Origin: Paenibacillus sp. FSL H7-0357
Lineage (GTDB): Bacteria > Bacillota > Bacilli > Paenibacillales > Paenibacillaceae
Assembly: GCF_000758525.1 (NCBI RefSeq)
Contig: NZ_CP009241.1
Span: forward strand, 6,758,001 to 6,822,000
Length of the DNA stretch: 64,000 nt
Direction: 5' to 3'
The notes below the pieces were generated by a model that ran no database searches, was not told the DNA's origin, and saw only the letters and a list, made by a program, of their open reading frames with translations. This document shows, piece by piece, positions 36,470 to 45,097 of the stretch (its first letter is position 1; each line of letters opens with the position of its first letter). Position numbers and translations under genes: made by a program.

Positions 36470-38182
36470 TTATTCCCTCGTCTCTCGATTGATTGTTATT
36501 CTTCCTTGTTCTTTCTTCATTGAGCTAATAATATGATCTATTTCTCGGACGACTCGAACATCACTTTCAGTTCTTTTTGCATCATAAAGTACTTCTTGGG
36601 GGAGCAACTCTTTTTTCTTATTCACATGTTTACCAATCAACTTATAAATCTCTATTCGAAGCGCTGGCAGCTTTGCATAATCCAATCTTTTTATTATGAT
36701 TGGCCCTATATCCGAATTTAGTACATTGGCTTGTAGTAATCCACAAATAATAAACAGAGATTTCTCATCTGATAAAGTTAATAAACTCTCCGCTAACTTT
36801 TTGTGTTGGTAAGGTTGTAATTTTGCAACATGTCTCTGTAATGTACGCTTTTCAAACTCACTACCTTCAACTAACAAACTGACATACTTTAAAAAGGACT
36901 CCTCATTCCCAAGTGAAACCATACAATTAAGAGCCTCTAAATAAAGCATGGAATTTTTGTTATTTAAGTAAGGTTTTATTTGCTCTTGGACATTTTGATT
37001 GCGGTTACCTATAAATCCGATAGTCAATAAACACTCTTGCTTTACCTTAAGGTCATTGGAGGTTTTCAACTCCGATAACACATATGAAAGAACACCTTCG
37101 CTTCTTGTATAACTCAAACCACGAATAATAGCACGCTTCTTATCTGGAAATTCTTCAAGTGCCTGAACCAATACATTTGTTGAATGAGTCATTCTTAGTG
37201 AGCCTAGTGTCTGACAAATAGGAATCAGTAAGTTATCGTCGTCTGTCTCATTTAACACTTTTTTTAGCATCGGTATAGCATCTTCCTGAAATGAACGAAG
37301 TGCGGTTGTATAAATCGGTCCCAAAGGATATTTTTCATTTTTAATGTAAAGTTCAAAGATAACTTTTACAGCACTTGTTCCAAATTCTGAAAATCTATAA
37401 GCATTTTTTATCGCATGTTCAATTAAATCAGTCCGCCTTAAATCGAGGTTATTAATTTCATTGAAAATATCTGGAATAGACTCTTTCTTCGCTATATTTA
37501 ACAAGGCATCTAAGCTTCCCTTGAAATATTCTGGATCTGACATGCGTTTTAGCAATCCACTAACAGACTCTTGATCTCTAATGGAACCAGCAACCAAAAT
37601 TGCGAAATTAATATGTTGACGTATAGTGGCTTTTTCTAAAATCGCTTTAATAATACGTCTACCCTTCAAACTTCTGTTCGTCAATCGATTAAGCAATTGA
37701 ATGATAAGTGATTTGATTTTATCATCAGATAGGTCAAACTTACGACATTCTCTGAATAGAATAATGATTGACCTCTCTCCAAAGGATTCTATGATTCTTA
37801 CAGATTCTTTCCATAATTCTCCGTTAGTCTGATATGCAATATTTTCAATTGCTTGCAAAATAGTCTGATATTCAGACTCAGTAATGTTTTCATCAAGGCT
37901 TTCAAATGAAATATCTACGTAACCTAGATTACCGTAATACTCAACTTCAACAACACCTTTATTCTCATTTAAAGAACTTGGCCCTGTCATAAAATCTAAA
38001 AATTCCGCTTCGTTTTCTTGCTCTTCTATTTCAATTTGTTTTAAAATCTCTTCCTTTAATTCCTCCTCTTCCTTATCGCTCAATACATTTTTTTCCCTAT
38101 ATTCCTCTGATGGTGAGATCTCCTTTTTCAAGCTATTCAGTTTATCTAGCACTTCATCAGACATCCGATCAAATAGTGACAT
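36470..38182 (-). CDS. HEAT-repeat protein, fourth gene of the operon
   Basis: Protein of 570 residues. After a ~60-residue acidic N-terminal tail (many Glu/Lys), residues about 110-550 form successive helix pairs with HEAT/ARM character (AIPMLKKVLNETDDDNLLIP, CQTLGSLRMTHSTNVLVQAL, KVKQECLLTIGFIGNRNQNV). It should be a curved solenoid that binds protein or nucleic acid. Its start overlaps the Hsp70-like gene by 14 bp, so the two are translationally coupled and probably made in fixed proportion. It may be the partner that brings clients to the ATPase; that part is inference. Confidence 0.75.
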   Translation of the reverse strand: MSLFDRMSDEVLDKLNSLKKEISPSEEYREKNVLSDKEEEELKEEILKQIEIEEQENEAEFLDFMTGPSSLNENKGVVEVEYYGNLGYVDISFESLDENITESEYQTILQAIENIAYQTNGELWKESVRIIESFGERSIIILFRECRKFDLSDDKIKSLIIQLLNRLTNRSLKGRRIIKAILEKATIRQHINFAILVAGSIRDQESVSGLLKRMSDPEYFKGSLDALLNIAKKESIPDIFNEINNLDLRRTDLIEHAIKNAYRFSEFGTSAVKVIFELYIKNEKYPLGPIYTTALRSFQEDAIPMLKKVLNETDDDNLLIPICQTLGSLRMTHSTNVLVQALEEFPDKKRAIIRGLSYTRSEGVLSYVLSELKTSNDLKVKQECLLTIGFIGNRNQNVQEQIKPYLNNKNSMLYLEALNCMVSLGNEESFLKYVSLLVEGSEFEKRTLQRHVAKLQPYQHKKLAESLLTLSDEKSLFIICGLLQANVLNSDIGPIIIKRLDYAKLPALRIEIYKLIGKHVNKKKELLPQEVLYDAKRTESDVRVVREIDHIISSMKKEQGRITINRETRE

Positions 38183-39971
38183 CTGGTCTCATCTCCCTTT
38201 GTCGAATGTTTTTATTTAACGTTGCCTGACGTTCTTGGAGTTCTCTAATTTCTTCTTCCGTAAACTCATGTGATCCAATATTCACGTCGATCACTTCCGT
38301 TTCATCATTTTCAAGCCAAGCCTTTACAGCAACTTCTCTTTCAGTGTTGCAACTTACTTTTAACACTAATTTCGAGTTTATTTCTACAGGTTTTTTAAAT
38401 TCGATTATGGCAGATTTCAATTTTTTAACATGTATAGATTTAGCAAAGGGAGCTGAGAAAAGTTCCAGTTGCATTCCGTTCACCGTTTTTATATCTCTCG
38501 GACCATTAACAATAAACTTATCTTGAATGATGCGCTCAAAGGGTAATTTGGTTCCTTTTTCAAGAATAGCAACTGGATCACCCCCGACGATATCAACATA
38601 GATATTATTAGGAACTGTATTTCCAATAACATTTTGTCTGTCTTTATTATCCGATACATATTCTTTATTTCCTTTTAAGGAAATCTCATTAATCCGATAA
38701 TGATAAACAGCAGCTCCCCTACTAACTGAAGTCATTGGGTTGGATGATTTGAGCGGCTTAATTCGGCGATTGAAAATGTCATAGATGCGTTCTTGGATCG
38801 TTTGGTAATAAGTCATTCCACCTACCAAAAATACTGCATCAATATCTTCCAGTTGCATTGGACCCAATATTGTATTTTCAAGAGCGCTACGAATTGGCGT
38901 TTCAATATTTTTGGTTTGATTACCTTCAGCAAACAATAGTTTATTAATTATAGTGTCATAATCCTTTTTGGTTAATTTAAACGTTGTTACAAGCTCTGAA
39001 GGAAGTGTACCTGGAAGTGCTGCTGAGAAAGAAATATTATCGAATTGATCTTTGTTCTCGAAATATTCAATTCCTTCTATCCTTAGTTTTGACTCAATGC
39101 TGGTACTAAACTTCATTTTTGCCTTTTCAGCAATATCAGTTAGGTTGGATAACAACTGTATTACCACATCTCTTCCGAACTTTTGAGCAATAGCTTTCGC
39201 CGAAAGTCCTGATTCCTTAACAACTCTACGTAATAATTCATTCATAATTTCTGTATCAAAGTCCATTCCCCCAAGATCAGTATATTGAGAAATTGAAATT
39301 TCCTGTATATCTAGCTTTCCACCTTCTTGTCCAGAAACTTGTAATATAGATACATCACACGTTCCGCCTCCCAAATCAAAGACCATTAAGTTCTTCTTAC
39401 CTGATGAAAAATCAATTCTCCTGTCAGTCGGATCTAGCTTTTCTTCTTCATTTAAGAAATCGATTAAGGCAGCCGTTGGCTCAGGGATCATATGAATCCC
39501 CTCCTCACTGAATCCGCTTAATATAGCAGCTGTCTTGGTGGCATTTTGTTGTTGAAAGTCAAAGTTTGCAGGGATTGTAATTACCACGCTGTCGATTTCT
39601 TCATTTGGATAAAAGTCTTTCACTTGTGCTCTTAAGGATGAAAGAACATATGAAGAAACCTCTTCTGGTCGTATTCTGATATCATTAATTATCCACCCTT
39701 TATCCTGTCCGATAACACGTTTGGCTTCTTTTACAACAGAAGACGGAAAAACCCCACTCATTTTTTTTGCGAACTTTCCAACATACGGTATATTTTGAGG
39801 ATCTACATAAAGAACAGAGGGCAACAGAATATTTTGAATTAAAGAATCCCCCCGTTCATCTGTTTGTGTCACTTCTAAAGTTGTTGTTTCTATTTCACTT
39901 CTAATCGTTCTATGAGCTACACTCACGGTTGAATTAGTAGTTCCTAAATCAATTCCTACAAATCTTGACAT
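38169..39971 (-). CDS. Hsp70/DnaK-like ATPase, third gene of the operon
   Basis: Hsp70-family protein of 600 residues. The actin-like ATPase domain (about 1-430) is complete: phosphate-1 loop VGIDLGTTNSTVSVAH, AVITIPANF-type stretch (VVITIPANF), EPTAALIDF, phosphate-2 loop MVFDLGGGTCDVSIL and the adenosine motif AVFLVGGMTYYQTIQERI. A shortened beta-type substrate domain (about 450-560) follows; the long helical lid of DnaK is missing, replaced by a short charged helix. So it binds and hydrolyses ATP but probably works on dedicated partners rather than as a general chaperone. It starts 2 bp after the previous gene. Confidence 0.92.
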   Translation of the reverse strand: MSRFVGIDLGTTNSTVSVAHRTIRSEIETTTLEVTQTDERGDSLIQNILLPSVLYVDPQNIPYVGKFAKKMSGVFPSSVVKEAKRVIGQDKGWIINDIRIRPEEVSSYVLSSLRAQVKDFYPNEEIDSVVITIPANFDFQQQNATKTAAILSGFSEEGIHMIPEPTAALIDFLNEEEKLDPTDRRIDFSSGKKNLMVFDLGGGTCDVSILQVSGQEGGKLDIQEISISQYTDLGGMDFDTEIMNELLRRVVKESGLSAKAIAQKFGRDVVIQLLSNLTDIAEKAKMKFSTSIESKLRIEGIEYFENKDQFDNISFSAALPGTLPSELVTTFKLTKKDYDTIINKLLFAEGNQTKNIETPIRSALENTILGPMQLEDIDAVFLVGGMTYYQTIQERIYDIFNRRIKPLKSSNPMTSVSRGAAVYHYRINEISLKGNKEYVSDNKDRQNVIGNTVPNNIYVDIVGGDPVAILEKGTKLPFERIIQDKFIVNGPRDIKTVNGMQLELFSAPFAKSIHVKKLKSAIIEFKKPVEINSKLVLKVSCNTEREVAVKAWLENDETEVIDVNIGSHEFTEEEIRELQERQATLNKNIRQREMRPDVTI

Positions 39972-39973
39972 AT

Positions 39974-41401
39974 TTAATTTTCCTCTCCATCTTTAAATTT
40001 CATCTCAGTGACTAACGGGGGGATTATTATTCGATTATTCAACATCCACCCATATTTCAAAAGTTTAACTTTAATTTCGTCGGAGTCAGATGAAATGGGC
40101 CCGTTTGTTTCATAATTTTTAATTAATTCAGCACGAGTTACAATAAATATCTCGTTTATTTCTTTGAAGTTACTAAATTCTTCAAGTCCAATCGTTAAAT
40201 TCAAATTTGAAAAAAGATTCACTAATCTCCCTGTACTAATATTGGGATTATTCGGCTTGATGCCTTGACTTTCCTCGAATAAATCAGAAAGCAAATAGTC
40301 CCCTCTGCTACCGCCTAAAGCTTTCAATAGATTGCTGAGTACTTTTTCTTCAGTTTGACGTACACGTTCTTTTTCTTGCTCTAAAGCCATATTCAGACGT
40401 TTAAGTTCATCTTCCGCTATTTCCAATTTATTGCTATACTCTTCTTCAAGAACTGTGAGTAATAGATTACCGCCAGATTTCATTTTTTCCATAGCACGAT
40501 GAATGGAACTTAAAGCTTGATTTAAATCTTTTTCTACGGTTTCTTGTTCAGACGTAGCTCCCATAAGATCTATGGTTTCGTCAGAATTGCCTATCAAAGT
40601 TTGGCTATAAGGCAATGAATCAGTAATTCCCTTATCTATTTTCAGATTTTTTGCCGTTTGAGTGATTCCCTGTTCAGAATATCCGTGCAAATTGTCTATA
40701 AAGACCTTCATCAATTCTGAGGGTTTGCAATGTTTCGAAGATTCCAAAATTATTTTTTCCAGTCCTTCTGCAAAGCATAAACCATCAACATTAATTATTT
40801 TTTTATACGCTGCCATTCTACCATTTTTTCCTTTTTTCAATCTAAAACCAGCACCTAGTAAGTATTGTTGCGCTGGTTTAGTTTCTTCCACCGTATAATG
40901 CCAAGAAATGACTTCATCCACTAAAGAAAGAATTTGAATGTCATTTTCTCCTTCTAAGAAACATACGAAATAACGAATTAGGAGTTCAGTTAAAATTCTC
41001 TGATCAGGGATAAATAACTTACTTCCCTCTAAATCACCCTGGCAAATATAGATGAATGCCTTTCTAGCATGATTATATTTTAATTTGGTTAGTGACAAAA
41101 AGTTTGCACATAAATCCATCGTTAATTTTTGAGGTTCATCTAATTTATTCCACTCAGTTTTAATGAGAGAAATTAGTGTATCTTCATTTTCAATTTGTGG
41201 ATTCTCAAAGATTGTTTTTTCACAAAGGATTTGTAGCTTCCAATAAAGGTTATTGCGTTTATCAAAACTGTATAATGAAACTTTCCTTAATAAACTTTCT
41301 GTTTCTTCTCCAAACTCTTGAGCTAACAGTTCGAGAATCTTTTCGCTTCCCTTGCCATAATTTTTCAGGGAGAAATCTATTACTCGTTCTATCGTATTCA
41401 T
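39974..41401 (-). CDS. Coiled-coil protein, possible GrpE-like partner, second gene of the operon
   Basis: Protein of 475 residues with no named domain visible. The N-terminal ~270 residues are helical. Residues about 290-350 form a coiled coil (LKRLNMALEQEKERVRQTEE), followed by a short globular end with IKVKLLKYGWMLNNRIIIPP. A coiled coil plus small C-terminal domain beside an Hsp70 recalls nucleotide-exchange factors such as GrpE, but similarity is at the level of layout only. The start follows AGGAGG, 11 bp after the nuclease gene. Confidence 0.6.
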   Translation of the reverse strand: MNTIERVIDFSLKNYGKGSEKILELLAQEFGEETESLLRKVSLYSFDKRNNLYWKLQILCEKTIFENPQIENEDTLISLIKTEWNKLDEPQKLTMDLCANFLSLTKLKYNHARKAFIYICQGDLEGSKLFIPDQRILTELLIRYFVCFLEGENDIQILSLVDEVISWHYTVEETKPAQQYLLGAGFRLKKGKNGRMAAYKKIINVDGLCFAEGLEKIILESSKHCKPSELMKVFIDNLHGYSEQGITQTAKNLKIDKGITDSLPYSQTLIGNSDETIDLMGATSEQETVEKDLNQALSSIHRAMEKMKSGGNLLLTVLEEEYSNKLEIAEDELKRLNMALEQEKERVRQTEEKVLSNLLKALGGSRGDYLLSDLFEESQGIKPNNPNISTGRLVNLFSNLNLTIGLEEFSNFKEINEIFIVTRAELIKNYETNGPISSDSDEIKVKLLKYGWMLNNRIIIPPLVTEMKFKDGEEN

Positions 41402-41412
41402 AACTCCTCCTA

Positions 41413-43878
41413 TTACTTGCCTGTTATAAGTGAATAAGTTTTACCATTGAAGGCAGGAACAATTGACATATCGTTTCCTAAGTAGGCTAATAAATTAATC
41501 AAAGTGGGATAGATGATATTACCATCTACAATAGTCTGGTTTGGGAAGTAAGATCTTTGATGTTCTCCGTGCATTAGAAATACCTGTTTAGGGCTGATAT
41601 CCATGATTAATTTAAGAATTTGCTCTCGACTTGCATGAGCTGATAATCGAAATGTTTCTGTACTAGCCTTAAGCTGTTTTGTTACACCATTAATTTTTAC
41701 CGTTTGATCCTCTATACGATTATCAGCCTGTAAAAGATGACTGCCAGGGCTTTCTTCATCCATATATCCTGTAAAGGAAATGGTGTTTTGGGGTTCTTCA
41801 ATCATCTTCTCCGCATACCTTGCAGAGGCACTTTGATCCATCAGCATTCCTGAGCTTGCAACGATACAACTCCCACCTGTGGATAAATAGTCCTCATAAA
41901 ATTCATCAAAACTAGAACTAAGCTTTTGATTGGCATAAATATCTTTCGCACAAATAACTTCTTCTCCAAAAAGAGTTTTATCATTCTTTTCTTCATCAAA
42001 AATATCTTGATATACTTTACATACATCAATAACTCTTCCATCAATGAAGAGATTAAATGGCAAAAAGCGTTCCTTTTGGAATGCATCCCGAATTATCATT
42101 AATATCTCTTGCGCTCTACCTACGGCAAATGCTGGGATCAAAATATTTCCTTTGTTATTAATTGTTTTTCTAATGGATTCTGTAAACATCGTCTCTTGAA
42201 GATCCCTTGAAATGCTAGCATTCGTTGGTAGAAACCCGTATGTTGATTCAGTAATTAATATATCTACTTTTAAGTCTCTGGGAAGTTTTAAACCTTCAAC
42301 AGTTTTTTGATTATCAATTGAATAATCCCCCGTAAAGAGAATCGAGACTCCATCGATTTCTAAATGAATCGAACTGGCCCCCAAAATATGTCCTGAGTGG
42401 TAATAAGTAACTTTCCATTCTGTATTTTGCGATGGAATAGTGAAGGTCTTCCCTTGTTCAATTGTTCTTATGCTAAGAATTGCTCCTCGAACGTCATCCT
42501 CAGAGTAACCATCAGGATGCTTCTTATTCCCTTTCACAGCGTCCAATAACAAAATCCTCATTAATCTGCGAGTTGCCTCAGTAGTGTAAATCGGCAGCTG
42601 GTTATATTGGTTATAGATATAAGGTACAGAACCTGTATGATCTAAATGAGCGTGGGTGAGAAGTAGCGCATCTAGTTTTTCAAACGTAACTCCTTGTTCA
42701 AACATTGGAGTATAATCAGCATGGTAGTTTTCTTCATGTAAATGCATGCCTGCATCTAATAATAGGAAGTGTCCGTTGACGTTGATTAGTATAGATGTGC
42801 CCCCAATTTTCTCTCCTCCACCTAGAAATGTGATTTTACAATCCCCGAGAGGTGGCGTCTCCTTATTTGACTCTATTTTTTTTGATGTTCTCCAATAGGC
42901 AGAAATCACTTCTCGTTTATCTGAATGTTTTACATATAAATCTTCTAAGTGTTTGTGTAATAGTTCTGTATGTTTATCTTCTAAATAATTCACATATAAA
43001 ATGCCTAATGTTAAATCATTTGGATACGCCAAATAATCAGCCTCAATATGTTCAAGCCACTTTTTATCTTTTCTCAATCTCCATATGATATGTAGAGAGC
43101 CTTTTCGTTTTACCTCTAACGAAAAATCCTCAAAATGGCCAAACTCAATGCTAGAAGCAATAGTAGTATTTAATGAATTCTGTAATAAATCCTTATAAAA
43201 GATGGCAAGTACTTTCACTTCTCCAAATATTGGACCACTTATCTCGTACCAGTCATTTCGACTTACTAGATTTACAATTTCATCAAGTATAATTGCCCAG
43301 TATGTTATCTGCTGGATTTTACCCACTTCGATATTTCGCAAGTAAATTAGCTTTCTCAAATGAAACCTGGCTTGATTGAAGTTTCTAAAATGATATTCTA
43401 GCTCGATTAACAAAACTAAATAATCAATATATGGTTCTAAAAATCCAGTATTATTTCTAAATTCACTATCTACGTTACCCGCTAATCCCAATAGTAAATA
43501 ATATGCTTTTTCATATTGGGCTAATGAAAAGTACATCTCTGACATTTGAATAATTTCCATCGGGAAATGCTCAATACCTGGTTGATTAAGCAACCATTCG
43601 AGGTCTTCAGTAGACTGTCCCCCATATTTCCAGTAGGAGAAAAACAACGGAAGAAATAAACGTAACTCTCCCGATTGCCTAATGCCTATTTTTGCAAGGA
43701 GGTATGCATCCTGATATTTTTGAATGGACGCATAGAACTTGCATAACCTCTCAGTCATTTCTAAGTCCAAGTTGTCCATTTTTTCATATAGTCGATCATA
43801 ATATTTTTTAGCTTCGGACGGGTATCCACGATTTTCATAGAAAATAGCATTTTCAAAATTCTCTTCTAATGTGTTCAT
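41413..43878 (-). CDS. TPR-fused beta-CASP metallo-beta-lactamase nuclease, first gene of the operon
   Basis: Predicted RNase of 821 residues. The first ~330 residues are TPR-like helix pairs (YEKAYYLLLGLAG, FNQARFHLRKLIY). Then a metallo-beta-lactamase/beta-CASP nuclease of the CPSF-73/RNase J class: GGGEKIGGTS, the zinc motif LLTHAHLDHTG (near 410), SGHILGAS, FTGDYS, and beta-CASP motifs TESTYG, SAHAS and LMHGE. All metal ligands are present, so it should be active on RNA or DNA. I use the ATG after AGAGGGA rather than the one eight codons earlier. A TPR fusion at the front is unusual. Confidence 0.88.
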   Translation of the reverse strand: MNTLEENFENAIFYENRGYPSEAKKYYDRLYEKMDNLDLEMTERLCKFYASIQKYQDAYLLAKIGIRQSGELRLFLPLFFSYWKYGGQSTEDLEWLLNQPGIEHFPMEIIQMSEMYFSLAQYEKAYYLLLGLAGNVDSEFRNNTGFLEPYIDYLVLLIELEYHFRNFNQARFHLRKLIYLRNIEVGKIQQITYWAIILDEIVNLVSRNDWYEISGPIFGEVKVLAIFYKDLLQNSLNTTIASSIEFGHFEDFSLEVKRKGSLHIIWRLRKDKKWLEHIEADYLAYPNDLTLGILYVNYLEDKHTELLHKHLEDLYVKHSDKREVISAYWRTSKKIESNKETPPLGDCKITFLGGGEKIGGTSILINVNGHFLLLDAGMHLHEENYHADYTPMFEQGVTFEKLDALLLTHAHLDHTGSVPYIYNQYNQLPIYTTEATRRLMRILLLDAVKGNKKHPDGYSEDDVRGAILSIRTIEQGKTFTIPSQNTEWKVTYYHSGHILGASSIHLEIDGVSILFTGDYSIDNQKTVEGLKLPRDLKVDILITESTYGFLPTNASISRDLQETMFTESIRKTINNKGNILIPAFAVGRAQEILMIIRDAFQKERFLPFNLFIDGRVIDVCKVYQDIFDEEKNDKTLFGEEVICAKDIYANQKLSSSFDEFYEDYLSTGGSCIVASSGMLMDQSASARYAEKMIEEPQNTISFTGYMDEESPGSHLLQADNRIEDQTVKINGVTKQLKASTETFRLSAHASREQILKLIMDISPKQVFLMHGEHQRSYFPNQTIVDGNIIYPTLINLLAYLGNDMSIVPAFNGKTYSLITGK

Positions 43879-44444
43879 GGTCGCATTCCCTCTTTTAATC
43901 ATATAGACATAGTTAATATGTAATGAACTACTGCACCAGGATTGAAAAATAGTATAAAAGACTTAGAGATAAATCGCTTCCCATTTCCATATATAAGGCT
44001 ATAGACACTTACATAAAATAATAGCAAATTTTGTTGGATATTGATACATATTTTGCCACGAATTAATCTACTTATGAAAAGGAAGAATTTCTGACAATTT
44101 ATTTAATTTTCACTATCCATTTACTATTCAATTTGGTGGATTTTCAAAAAAAGATTTACTCAAAATAAATTTAAAAGGACTCTCCTAAGGGAAAGCCCTT
44201 TCTATAAGGGATTGCTTAAGCAAAAATTTTGATATATCTGCAATTTCAGTGGAAATTAACTCAATACTTTTCCCTATATGAAACAGGGCAATCGTATCCC
44301 TTCAGATCCCTGAAAGGCGTCGATGCCCTTCTAATCGAAAAGTAGTTTCGGTCTGAATTGTCGTCTGAGCACCCCCCATATCAATTCGAAAGGAGAATTC
44401 GCCCTACAGTCTAAGGTCCCAACGGATCTCCGCCTTAAAATGTG
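43879..44444. other. Leader of the operon, no gene seen
   Basis: AT-rich, about 560 bp. It must hold the promoter of the nuclease-Hsp70 operon; a possible -10 (TATACT on the minus strand near 43953) lacks a good -35. The stretch 44300-44430 is locally GC-richer and unlike its surroundings, perhaps a remnant of another insertion. No tRNA or ncRNA recognised. Confidence 0.4.
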
Positions 44445-44714
44445 CTAAATAATCTCGGTAAAGGACAAAACTGTTGATTGAAAGTGTATTCTATCGGTGT
44501 AATGGCATTCGTTGGAGTTAAAACGAAAACATCCGCAAAATTGGGTTCCCGACTGCCCCTCTTGATTATCTCCCCAGGTGTAAACATATATGGTACCATC
44601 GTTTTTTAGGAGCAGGACATGGCTTGCGGTTTCGCTAGCTCTTTGTATGGATTTCTGCTGGTTATCGCTGATTTGGCCTCCGTCTTCTAAGTAAATAAGA
44701 AAGAACACAGCCAA
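44445..44714 (-). pseudogene. RCC1-like fragment
   Basis: An 89-codon frame with one RCC1-type unit (SHVLLLKNDGTIYVYTWGDN, then EGQSG) followed by unrelated residues. A signal-peptide-like start (FYLVNPYLWLCSFLFT) lies just upstream in another frame, suggesting a frameshift near 44700. The remaining repeats of a secreted RCC1-type protein are missing. Confidence 0.55.
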
Positions 44715-44769
44715 AGATAAGGGTTAACTAAATAAAACATTTGATTCAAAATTTCATAACCCTCCTCCG

Positions 44770-45080
44770 TCATTGGGTCAATTGATGGACTACTTCATCC
44801 ACGACCTGCTGGAAGCCGCCGTGCGCCACGAATTGCTGGTAGGAAAAGTATAGGAAATACAGAAACACAAAAAATAATGCTATACGTACCCAAGCAGGAA
44901 CCAGCTCATTAAACACCCACAATCCCCACTTTAAAATGCCAACGACCACTGTTTTCAGGATTGTAAAGGGGGTTTTCACGAATTCATAAGCAATGGATTT
45001 ACTGGTATGATTGGTTAGGACTTCGGATGGATCAACCCCTTTTTCGCTAACTTTGCCGTAAAATATTCGAACAGTGACAT
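44770..45080 (-). CDS. Small membrane protein with apparent -1 frameshift
   Basis: The best start is ATG at 45080 after AGAGGAGG, 18 bp past the AAA+ gene, giving MSLFEYFTAKLAKKG. That frame stops after 21 codons. The -1 frame, entered at G-AAA-AAG-GGG (45039-45045), stays open to 44770: VDPSEVLTNHTSKSIAYEF, a hydrophobic segment (VRIALFFVFLYFLYF) and an acidic tail ending HQLTQ. Joined, it is a protein of about 103 residues with one or two membrane segments. The join may be programmed slippage, a mutation or a sequencing error. An alternative in-frame start at 45138 lacks a ribosome site. Confidence 0.5.
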
Positions 45081-45097
45081 GTTTTCCTCCTCTTCGA

